DNA of 6,034 nucleotides from JBFEYJ01 sp041563315. Lineage in GTDB: Bacteria; Pseudomonadota; Gammaproteobacteria; Thiohalomonadales; Thiohalomonadaceae. Position numbers and translations under genes: made by a program. Shown piece after piece: positions 1 to 6,034 of this stretch. The notes beneath the pieces are model-generated. The model made no database searches, had not been told where the DNA came from, and saw nothing but the letters and a program-made list of their open reading frames with translations. The first letter of the stretch is position 1, and each line of letters begins with the position of its first letter. The stretch lies in the NCBI GenBank assembly GCA_041563315.1, contig JBFFNE010000120.1:1-6034 (forward strand), written 5' to 3'.

Positions 1-2311
1 CCAGGACAACCCCCAGCTGCGTACCGTCCATCGGTTTTATCAGAAAATCATCCATGCCGACAGCCAGACAGGCATTCCGGTCATCCTTGCTGTCATTGGC
101 TGTCAACGCAATGATCGGCAAATGCCTGCCGCTCCCCTGCTCCTCTTCGCGCCAAAGGCGGGTGACGGTTAACCCATCCATCTCTGGCATACGCATATCC
201 ATCAGCACGCCATCCAGTTCTTCATGCCGCATAACATCAAGCGCAGCCCGCCCATTATCCGCATGCATCACCCGATGGCCAGCCGCATGCAACAAATGGG
301 TAATCACCTTGGCATTAATCGCGTTGTCCTCAGCGACCAATATCGTCAGTGGCCTGTTGAAGGTACTCACCTGCAGCTCAGTCGCCCTGCTCTCCGACTG
401 TGTCAGCCTGAGCAGGCGAGAGGGAAGTAATGGTTTGCTGATATGACAGGGAAACAATTCCGATGAGCTCTGCCCATTGATGAATGTCACATGGCACAGG
501 CAGGGTTTCTGCCCACTCCAGTCCCGCCTGTGCAGCTGCTCTGCCAGCGCTTGTTGTGTGAACGCGCTGCTATTTTCGCATAAAAGGATATCGTCGAATG
601 GCTGTCTCTCAATTGCAGTCAAAACTGCCAACTCATCGTCAACCGACTTGACCATGGCACCCAAAGACTTTAGTGATGACTCAATCGTTTCACAACTTAG
701 TGAATGGGACTCATACAGCAGCACGCGTTTCCCGCCAAGTGTGTGCCTGATGGGTTGTTCAAGCTGCAGCACGGGCCATGACAGGGAAAACCAGAAGCGA
801 CTGCCTTTGCCCGGCTCACTCTCAACCCCAATGTCCCCACCCATCAATTTGACCAGCTCGCGCGAAATGGTCATTCCCAGCCCACTTCCCTCAAAGCGCC
901 GCGTTGTGCCGCCATCTACCTGGGTAAAACTTTCGAATATCAACTGCAATTTTTCCGGCGCAATACCGATCCCCGTGTCGCTCACCTCAAACAACAGTTC
1001 CGCTCGCGCCTCATCAGGCAGCATCTGGCTGCGCACGCGCAACAACACATTTCCCTCACTGGTAAATTTAATGGCATTACCCATCAAATTGATCAGTACT
1101 TGGCGAAAACGCAACGGATCGCCATTTACCTTGTAAGGAATAGCAGGGTCAATATCGAGGATTAATTCCAGCTCTTTATGATGCGCGGAAGGTGCCAGCA
1201 TGACTGACACATCTTCCACAATCCCAAGGGGAGAAAAGGCTTGGTTCACAATACTCAACTTGCCAGCCTCAATGCGGGAGAAATCAAGTATTTCGTCAAT
1301 CAAGAGTCTCAGGGCATTGGCCGCCTCGAGCAAATGATGCACATAGTCCTGTTGAGAGTCAGAAAGTGTTTCGCGATTTAACAGACCAAGCATACCCACC
1401 ATGCCGCTCAGCGGGGTGCGTATCTCATGACTCATGCTGGCGAGAAACTGGCTTTTGGCCATACTCGCAGATTCAGCGCGTTGTCGTTGGATATCCAGAT
1501 CGCGATTTTTCTGCTCCAGCTTCTCCAATGCCTCCCGCAATCGCATGGTCGCGCTTGCGACACGATCCTCCATCTCATCATGGTGCTGCGACAGGGCTTC
1601 GATCATTGCATTAACCCCTCGCTGCAAGGTCTGTAGCTCGCCGCTTTCATCTTCGGGCACCTGGCTGTTCAGATCCCCATGGCTGACACGTTCTACCGTT
1701 TCTATCAATGCCTCCAGCGGCCGAGTTATTTTGTGTTCGATGCGCCGTGTGAGCGCCAGTGCCAGAAACAACACAAACAACGCAATCCCGGCAGAACGAC
1801 CAACCAGTACATCACGTTTATACAGCAACCGTTCAGTAGAAAGCGTTACCTCAAGACGTCCGATCCGCACCGGCTCCATTGGACCGGAAGTCTGATAATC
1901 ACTGACCGGTAACGGGGTGACATTAATGGGAGTACAGAACACCAACAGGTGCTCTTTTTCACCACAAAGTGCCGCCTGGTCATTGCCCAGGTGAGGCGAG
2001 AACGGCTTTACAGAGACCTCGCCATGCGCCAAAAGCAGCCTCTCGTCCATATCGTAAATATGCAATCCATGGACATCACCCTCCAACACCGACTGGGTCA
2101 CTGTCCGTAGCTGTTGCATGTTGCCGGTTACCACCCCGAACTCAGCCGCTGCCGCCAGATACCGTGCTACAGTAATTCCACGCTCGTGGAGTGCGCTCTG
2201 TAACAAATTAATCTGCTGATAACTAAAGTAACCGAACAACAACACCAATAATGCCAGTGATGGTGTCAGTGTTAATAACAACAAATTTTTTCGGATTCCA
2301 CCGCTATTCAT
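1..2311 (-). CDS. BarA-like hybrid sensor histidine kinase (3' part beyond the left edge)
   Basis: An inner-membrane hybrid kinase of phosphorelay type, read by translating the minus strand from the ATG at 2311. The frame is open for 770 codons to the window edge, so the C-terminus is missing. Order of parts: membrane segment about 9-31; periplasmic sensor region about 32-170, resembling the BarA-type N-terminal domain; second membrane segment about 171-187; HAMP about 188-240 with Pro198; coiled coil; HisKA with His295 in SHEIRTPLSG; HATPase_c with N box Asn412, G1 box at Asp445 (DTGIGI) and G2 box from Gly475 (GSGLG); a degenerate receiver about 526-640; and a true receiver from about 656 with acidic pair Glu661-Asp662, phospho-acceptor Asp705 (LMDMRMPEMDG), Thr737 and Lys759. 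An Hpt domain, as in BarA, may follow outside the window. The ATG overlaps the end of the upstream gene by 8 bases, suggesting translational coupling. BarA-like architecture is clear; orthology to barA is not claimed, because the gene context differs. The signal sensed is unknown. Confidence 0.95.
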   Translation of the reverse strand, partial: MNSGGIRKNLLLLTLTPSLALLVLLFGYFSYQQINLLQSALHERGITVARYLAAAAEFGVVTGNMQQLRTVTQSVLEGDVHGLHIYDMDERLLLAHGEVSVKPFSPHLGNDQAALCGEKEHLLVFCTPINVTPLPVSDYQTSGPMEPVRIGRLEVTLSTERLLYKRDVLVGRSAGIALFVLFLALALTRRIEHKITRPLEALIETVERVSHGDLNSQVPEDESGELQTLQRGVNAMIEALSQHHDEMEDRVASATMRLREALEKLEQKNRDLDIQRQRAESASMAKSQFLASMSHEIRTPLSGMVGMLGLLNRETLSDSQQDYVHHLLEAANALRLLIDEILDFSRIEAGKLSIVNQAFSPLGIVEDVSVMLAPSAHHKELELILDIDPAIPYKVNGDPLRFRQVLINLMGNAIKFTSEGNVLLRVRSQMLPDEARAELLFEVSDTGIGIAPEKLQLIFESFTQVDGGTTRRFEGSGLGMTISRELVKLMGGDIGVESEPGKGSRFWFSLSWPVLQLEQPIRHTLGGKRVLLYESHSLSCETIESSLKSLGAMVKSVDDELAVLTAIERQPFDDILLCENSSAFTQQALAEQLHRRDWSGQKPCLCHVTFINGQSSSELFPCHISKPLLPSRLLRLTQSESRATELQVSTFNRPLTILVAEDNAINAKVITHLLHAAGHRVMHADNGRAALDVMRHEELDGVLMDMRMPEMDGLTVTRLWREEEQGSGRHLPIIALTANDSKDDRNACLAVGMDDFLIKPMDGTQLGVVL

Positions 2312-3254
2312 TACGTTCGGCCTTCTCAATGGCATGAAGTAACGATGCTTCTGGTTCGATATCCAACTGCAACGCACGAGCAAGCTGATAATTGACCGAG
2401 ACTGAGTAACGTTCAGGATAACGACTGGGGGGCACTGTCACCGGGTTTTTTTCCAGCGCCTCACGGGCCGTCACGGAGGCATCCTCACCCAGTTGTTCAG
2501 GAGTCGAGTGCACCGCCATTAACGCACCTGCCTTGACCAGAGCTTTGGAGTAGCCCACCAGCGCGACACCACGTCGATAGGCACCCAGGATGAGGTTTCG
2601 GGCAGTGGTTGTATTGACCACCTGCGGATCTGGTAGTACCAGTAGTATCTGGTCACTGGCCGCGGCCCGGCGCAGCGCCAGCTCGATGCCCGCCTCATTT
2701 TCCACCAGCAGCACATCGCAACGCAGTCCATACTGTCGACAACCCTGCTCGATAGCCGCCTCAGCCCGTTTTGAATCAGGTCCGAGTGCGACCGTCACCT
2801 GGTGTCGACCAGGCATCGCTGTTTTCACCAGGGCAAGCAATCGAGAGGGGGGTTGATTGAGATAGAGTGCCGTACGTCTTCGCCGCTCGCCCTCTTCGGC
2901 CGCTAGGCGCTGCCAGTCCGCCTCGGCGATCAGACTATTAATGACCGGCACATCAAGCACCTTCGACGATAAATCCCAGGCGGCAAGTCTGCCGAGGGAA
3001 ACAACCAATGAGGCCCCATTCAGTAACTCGAGACTGGCGCTCTTTCTCTCCAGCCCCACCACTGTCCAGTTCGCAAGTTGCCGACGAAAGCTTGCGGTGA
3101 ACTGCTGGTGCACGGGGTTATCGCCATCCACCACAACAACAACGTTTTGCGCCGTGGCTATTTGGCTCAGCAGTAATAACCACAGCAGACAGATCGCTTT
3201 TCTCAGCATGGAGCTCGTCACTCCCAGCCTGTCATTTTTTCTGTTAACGTCCAT
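2304..3254 (-). CDS. Periplasmic substrate-binding-like protein (ABC_sub_bind type), ligand unknown
   Basis: A 316-residue exported protein resembling the uncharacterised ABC_sub_bind substrate-binding family. A Sec signal peptide is visible at residues 16-35 (MLRKAICLL start, hydrophobic LLWLLLL core, likely cleavage after ATA or TAQ). There is no lipobox Cys at the cleavage site, so a soluble periplasmic protein is expected. The mature part opens with a beta strand, VVVVVDGDNP, and has the alternating strand and helix pattern of a two-lobed binding protein. The C-terminal half carries the family-like stretches ILLVLPDPQVV, GYSKALVKAGAL and PEQLGEDAS. The start is uncertain: ATG 3254 has GGGAAAG 7 bases upstream but gives an 18-residue n-region, while ATG 3209 (residue 16) gives a classical signal peptide with GGGAG 11 bases upstream. 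The gene sits between a TonB receptor and a sensor kinase with no ABC permease or ATPase in the window, so a role as ligand carrier or co-sensor is inferred rather than transport. Family assignment is from sequence pattern only. Confidence 0.88.
   Translation of the reverse strand: MDVNRKNDRLGVTSSMLRKAICLLWLLLLSQIATAQNVVVVVDGDNPVHQQFTASFRRQLANWTVVGLERKSASLELLNGASLVVSLGRLAAWDLSSKVLDVPVINSLIAEADWQRLAAEEGERRRRTALYLNQPPSRLLALVKTAMPGRHQVTVALGPDSKRAEAAIEQGCRQYGLRCDVLLVENEAGIELALRRAAASDQILLVLPDPQVVNTTTARNLILGAYRRGVALVGYSKALVKAGALMAVHSTPEQLGEDASVTAREALEKNPVTVPPSRYPERYSVSVNYQLARALQLDIEPEASLLHAIEKAERNE
2321..2327 (-). promoter_or_regulatory. Ribosome binding site of the hybrid kinase gene
   Basis: GAGAAGG lies on the minus strand 9 bases before the ATG at 2311, inside the last codons of the substrate-binding protein gene. 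It supports 2311 as the kinase start. It also suggests that ribosomes finishing the upstream gene can reinitiate on the kinase. Confidence 0.6.
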
Positions 3255-3291
3255 GTAGCGACTTTCCCAGTCTCTCCTCAGCTAAGGCCGG

Positions 3292-5370
3292 CTAGAACTG
3301 CAATTCAATCGAGGCGAATATTCGAGGTTGGATAACGTATTCATCTTGGTAATCGTAGTAGCTGTTATTCACATCATGTGCCGCGATGGCGAACACCCCC
3401 TCCTTTCCCGCCAGCTGAAAATTCCTGGCCAGTCGAAGATCCATGGTCGAGATTTTTGCCGGACGCCAAAATCGCTGATGATCCACATGATAAAGCCCCA
3501 TACTTCCGCGCCAACCACGGCCAAAAACGTGCTCCATCAGGAAAGAAACCGTGTAGCTCGGTATGTACTCCTCTGCGGGTAATACCTCCAGCGTCCCATC
3601 CGCATTGATAAATCGTGTAACAACCCCGTCGGCTCGAACGTGGGAGAATCCGAGCGACACCATCGTTTGCTCCTCGGCCTGCAGCTTGACCTGCAATTCA
3701 TAGCCTCGCAAGTCCGCCCGGTCTCCGTTCATAAACACCATGGCCTGCTGCTCTCCTAAAGGCCCTGGATATGCCCGGTCAAGGACCGTACTTATCCTGT
3801 CCCGAATCTCCTCCTTGAAGAACTTGAGGTCGTACTGGCTGCGGCTATCACCGAGATACCCCATGAAACCGAGTTCATAAGCGGTGATCCGCTCCGGCTC
3901 AAGTCCGCCTTCGCTCTTCCATATCTGATTGAATGCGCGACCATCACTGCTCAGAGTGGCGGACCAATTGGCGTACTCTTCAAGAAGCGCCGGCGTACGG
4001 TAGGCGCGGGTATAGCTGAGGCGCATCGCGTGACCCGGCACCAAATTGCGGTTGACGGCAAGGCGGGGGGAGAGATTGGTCCCGGTAATATCATTGTGCT
4101 CAAGCATCGCCCCCACATTAACCAAATAATCTTCCCACGGGCGCCACTCACTGTGGGTAAACAGCCGGTAGAGCCGGTTGTTCACCGGCTCATCCTGATT
4201 CAGGTAGCCCTCGGCGGTCACCTCATCGAATCGTGCCTCGGCCCCCCACACCCAGCGCAGCCGTTCATTGGCCCGAAAACGGTGCTCCAGCTCCAAATTA
4301 TATCGCTCGGCCTTGATGTGCTGTTGTACATAAAGAGGTTGATCCGTAACACCGGGGAAAATGACCGGGACGAGGCCAGGGTCGGCAAGATCGAAAATAT
4401 CAGAGAGGGGCGCGGTCAGGTAGGAAGCCTGTGTGTCGGTGCTGTTGTGGTAGAAATTAAGCTGAAACTCATCGTCGGTACTAAGAATCCTGCGCCACTT
4501 GAACTGCTGGAAATGACGCCGATTATAGGCATCGAAGGCAGGCGAGGTATCCACATCCCAGTTACCCTCGCTGCTGCTTGAGATGTAACCCTGGCCACGT
4601 GGTCCCTGATTGTAGCCGAGGCCGAAATTGAGGTAGTCATTGACCCCGGCACGGTAGTCCCCGCGAAGGCTCACCCGATCACTCTGCTTGTCGTCCTTGA
4701 TGTTGTAAGGCAGAGGCTTGCCGGGGAAGGTGACATCGTCAAAACCATCATCGCTCTGGTGCTCAAGCGTGACGCGGAAATCCAGATCGCCGATGTGCCC
4801 TCCCTGGCGTACCACGGCTCTCTGGTAATTCCCCTCACCCGCCTGAATCTTGGCAAAGGTGCCCCGGCTCTCGGTCGCATGGCGGGTAATAATATTGACC
4901 ACACCCATAAAGGAGTTGGCGCCGAAGGCGACACCGTTGGGGCCACGCATTACCTCGATGCGGTCTATATCCTCCAGAGTGAGTGGTACATCCGGCCAGT
5001 CGACTCCGCCATTCGCCGGCATATAAATGGAGCGGCCGTCGACCAGAACCTGAATTCGCCGCGCATACTCATCACTCATGCCGTGGTAAGTCACCGAGGT
5101 GCGGGTACCGCCTGCATGAGCGATCTGGAAGCCGCTCACCAAGCGCAGCAGGTCGGGGATCTCCGTCGCACCCGAGGCCTCGATCATGCGTCGATCAATC
5201 ACCGTCAGCGATGCCGGAAGCTCAAGCATGTTCTGTGGCAGACGGGTCACTGTCAGCACCTGCGGCAGTTCAGTAAAAAAACTCTGCTCGCCGAAGATCA
5301 TATCCTCGGCCTGCCCGGCGGAGCATGCCCACATCAGGACGGCAAACAATACTCTCCCCCGCCATTTCAT
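3292..5370 (-). CDS. TonB-dependent outer-membrane receptor, ligand unknown
   Basis: A 692-residue outer-membrane beta-barrel receptor that would import a ligand using TonB energy. A signal peptide spans residues 1-21 (MKWRGRVLFAVLMWACSAGQA, cut before EDMIFGEQ). A TonB box-like VLTVTR follows at about 38-43. The plug domain, about 45-170, includes ASLTVIDRRMIEASGA, IPDLLRLVSGFQ, QVLVDGRSIY and the conserved plug end IEVMRGPNGVAFGAN with GVVNIITR. The rest is a barrel of alternating strands, ending in a terminal Phe (FASIELQF), the usual signal for outer-membrane assembly. Length is normal for the family. ATG 5370 is chosen because GGGGAG (5386-5381) lies 10 bases upstream. A GTG at 5376 in the same frame would add two residues but leaves only 4 bases of spacing. 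It is the first gene of the leftward set, 37 or 82 bases before the binding-protein gene. The plug resembles receptors with a GVDW motif after the DGRS stretch; none of this identifies iron, cobalamin or another substrate, and no Fur box or cobalamin riboswitch is visible upstream. Confidence 0.96.
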   Translation of the reverse strand: MKWRGRVLFAVLMWACSAGQAEDMIFGEQSFFTELPQVLTVTRLPQNMLELPASLTVIDRRMIEASGATEIPDLLRLVSGFQIAHAGGTRTSVTYHGMSDEYARRIQVLVDGRSIYMPANGGVDWPDVPLTLEDIDRIEVMRGPNGVAFGANSFMGVVNIITRHATESRGTFAKIQAGEGNYQRAVVRQGGHIGDLDFRVTLEHQSDDGFDDVTFPGKPLPYNIKDDKQSDRVSLRGDYRAGVNDYLNFGLGYNQGPRGQGYISSSSEGNWDVDTSPAFDAYNRRHFQQFKWRRILSTDDEFQLNFYHNSTDTQASYLTAPLSDIFDLADPGLVPVIFPGVTDQPLYVQQHIKAERYNLELEHRFRANERLRWVWGAEARFDEVTAEGYLNQDEPVNNRLYRLFTHSEWRPWEDYLVNVGAMLEHNDITGTNLSPRLAVNRNLVPGHAMRLSYTRAYRTPALLEEYANWSATLSSDGRAFNQIWKSEGGLEPERITAYELGFMGYLGDSRSQYDLKFFKEEIRDRISTVLDRAYPGPLGEQQAMVFMNGDRADLRGYELQVKLQAEEQTMVSLGFSHVRADGVVTRFINADGTLEVLPAEEYIPSYTVSFLMEHVFGRGWRGSMGLYHVDHQRFWRPAKISTMDLRLARNFQLAGKEGVFAIAAHDVNNSYYDYQDEYVIQPRIFASIELQF

Positions 5371-5380
5371 CAACACAACA

Positions 5381-5386
5381 CTCCCC
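5381..5386 (-). promoter_or_regulatory. Ribosome binding site of the TonB receptor gene
   Basis: GGGGAG on the minus strand ends 10 bases before ATG 5370 and only 4 bases before the in-frame GTG 5376. It is the main reason for preferring the ATG. Confidence 0.6.
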
Positions 5387-5444
5387 GCAAACTTTTTTAT
5401 TAAGGCTTTCCCTCTCCGCCGACATCATCTAAGACAGCGGAGCA

Positions 5445-5474
5445 ATGACTTCCTGCAAGCGCCTTTGCTACTAT
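5445..5474 (+). promoter_or_regulatory. Extended -10 promoter of the YkgJ-family gene
   Basis: A -35-like ATGACT (5445-5450, four of six matches to TTGACA) is followed after 18 bases by TACTAT (5469-5474, five of six), with the extended element TGC directly upstream (5466-5468). Transcription would start near 5481 and leave a leader of about 24 bases before ATG 5505. An alternative -10 in the same place is TATAAA (5472-5477). The element supports starting the gene at 5505 rather than at the in-frame ATG 5445, which would lie inside the -35. Confidence 0.5.
5469..5474 (-). promoter_or_regulatory. Possible -10 element of the leftward operon
   Basis: Read on the minus strand this is TATAGT, five of six matches to TATAAT, with an A-rich stretch just upstream (GGCGAAAAAAG). 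It would give a leader of roughly 90 bases before the receptor ATG. No convincing -35 lies at 16-18 bases; the best candidates (AACAGA, GAACAG, CGAACA) are poor. It occupies the same bases as the plus-strand -10 of the YkgJ-family gene. The rest of the 134-base region between the divergent genes shows no clear operator, Fur box or riboswitch. Confidence 0.25.
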
Positions 5475-5504
5475 AAACTTTTTTCGCCAATCTGTTCGAC
5501 ACTT

Positions 5505-5915
5505 ATGCCCAAGAAACGCACTCCCAGCCCGGAAACCAAGTGTTCCCTCTGCCATAATTCCAAGTGCTGCACTTATATCACCCAGCAAATCGACTCGCCA
5601 GCGAGTATGAGTGACTTCGATACGCTGTTATGGCAACTTTCCCACCATAATGTCCAGGCTTACAAGGACGAAGATGGCTGGTACCTCCTGCTCAATACGC
5701 GCTGCCAGCACCTGCTTGAGGGTGGTGGTTGCGGCATCTACGACAGCCGGCCGCAGATTTGCCGTGATCACAGTAACGACTACTGCGAATACGACTCAGC
5801 TGCAGAGGATGGATTTGAGCTATTTTTCGACGGATATGAATCCCTTCTACGGTATTGCCGCAAACGTTACAAAAGCTGGGACAAGCGTTTGAAGAAAAAA
5901 AAGGTCCCCGAGTAA
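5505..5915 (+). CDS. YkgJ-family cysteine cluster protein
   Basis: A 136-residue cytosolic protein of the YkgJ/CxxCxxCC (UPF0153-like) family, thought to bind zinc or an iron-sulfur cluster; its function is not established. Cysteines in order: Cys13, Cys16, Cys21 and Cys22 (CSLCHNSKCC), Cys67 in NTRCQHL, Cys76 in GGGCGIY, Cys86 in the family hallmark RPQICRDH, and Cys94. The C-terminus is basic, with a run of four lysines near residues 131-134 encoded by an A8 tract. The in-frame ATG at 5445 would add 20 residues that fall within the likely promoter and do not look conserved in character, so ATG 5505 is preferred. No strong Shine-Dalgarno sequence precedes it. The gene diverges from the TonB operon and appears monocistronic, with no clear terminator after it, so a functional link to the operon is not indicated. 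Confidence 0.9.
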   Translation: MPKKRTPSPETKCSLCHNSKCCTYITQQIDSPASMSDFDTLLWQLSHHNVQAYKDEDGWYLLLNTRCQHLLEGGGCGIYDSRPQICRDHSNDYCEYDSAAEDGFELFFDGYESLLRYCRKRYKSWDKRLKKKKVPE

Positions 5916-5971
5916 GAGTAACGGAAAAGCAAATTATCGCGTTCAACCCTGACTCGAAACGCCTCTGGCAC

Positions 5972-6034
5972 TCACACAGCGGGCAGGATATCGCGGAAGG
6001 TTTCGATCGCATCGAACTCTGCCACATCCCGCCG
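5972..6034 (-). CDS. Possible C-terminal end of an unidentified leftward gene (partial)
   Basis: From the right edge the minus strand reads 20 codons, RRDVAEFDAIETFRDILPAV, and then stops at TGA (5974-5972). The composition is protein-like, amphipathic and without odd residues. The stop falls 56 bases after the convergent YkgJ-family stop, a normal convergent spacing. The family is not recognisable from so short a tail. The competing reading is a plus-strand open frame through the same bases, which has no ATG or GTG start. The 56-base gap (5916-5971) holds only an imperfect hairpin, and no clear terminator. Confidence 0.45.
   Translation of the reverse strand, partial: RRDVAEFDAIETFRDILPAV

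Noticed and set aside
54..1895. Several plus-strand open frames (54-446, 477-1136, 1434-1895)
   Set aside because: They lie antisense to the hybrid kinase, whose minus-strand frame is open throughout and carries all the H, N, G1, G2 and receiver motifs. Their translations are rich in Ser, Arg and Pro with no domain pattern.
4030..5403. Plus-strand open frames of 183 and 214 codons (4030-4581, 4759-5403)
   Set aside because: Both are antisense to the TonB receptor, which has a full signal peptide, plug and barrel.
5371..5504. Cobalamin riboswitch or Fur box upstream of the TonB receptor
   Set aside because: The region is too short for a full cobalamin riboswitch and has no recognisable B12 box. 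No GATAATGATTATC-like inverted repeat was found.
5445..5504. Upstream in-frame ATG of the YkgJ-family gene (5445)
   Set aside because: The extra 20 residues overlap the likely promoter, lack a good ribosome binding site and lie before the first conserved cysteine cluster. The ATG at 5505 fits the usual family start better.
5939..5962. Inverted repeat GCGTT...AACGC between the convergent genes
   Set aside because: The stem is about 5-6 pairs with a bulge and a loop of about 11 bases, and no T-run follows on either strand, so a terminator call is not supported.
5692..6027. Minus-strand frame of 111 codons with a CPLCEC motif
   Set aside because: It is mostly antisense to the YkgJ-family coding region. 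Its cysteines arise from the complementary strand and match no recognisable zinc-finger spacing beyond that one pair.

Overview
The window looks like ordinary chromosome of a Gram-negative bacterium, most likely a gammaproteobacterium. It has moderate GC content, a TonB-dependent outer-membrane receptor, a BarA-like hybrid sensor kinase and a YkgJ-type cysteine-cluster protein. No mobile element, tRNA, rRNA or CRISPR array is visible. Coding density is very high and no gap between genes exceeds about 135 bases.

Most of the window (1-5370) is one leftward (minus-strand) gene set. In transcription order it holds a TonB-dependent receptor (5370-3292), a periplasmic substrate-binding-like protein of the ABC_sub_bind type (3254-2304), and a large hybrid histidine kinase (2311 to beyond base 1). 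The kinase has no stop codon inside the window and runs off the left edge, but it reads as one clean frame of 770 codons: two membrane segments around a periplasmic domain, HAMP, HisKA (His295), HATPase_c, a degenerate receiver and a true receiver (Asp705). The last two genes overlap by 8 bases and the first two are separated by only 37 bases or 82, depending on the start codon chosen, so all three are probably co-transcribed.

Together the three products span the envelope: outer-membrane uptake, periplasmic binding, then inner-membrane phosphorelay signalling. No ABC permease or ATPase gene accompanies the binding protein in the window. The working inference is therefore that it presents a ligand to the kinase rather than feeding a transporter. 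The ligand cannot be read from the sequence.

To the right, a 134-base divergent intergenic region separates the operon from a rightward YkgJ-family gene (5505-5915). It contains a good extended -10 promoter for that gene, with a possible overlapping minus-strand -10. The right edge (5972-6034) may hold the last 20 codons of a leftward gene converging on it. An alternative plus-strand open frame through the same bases could be reached from the YkgJ gene by a -1 slip at an A8 run.
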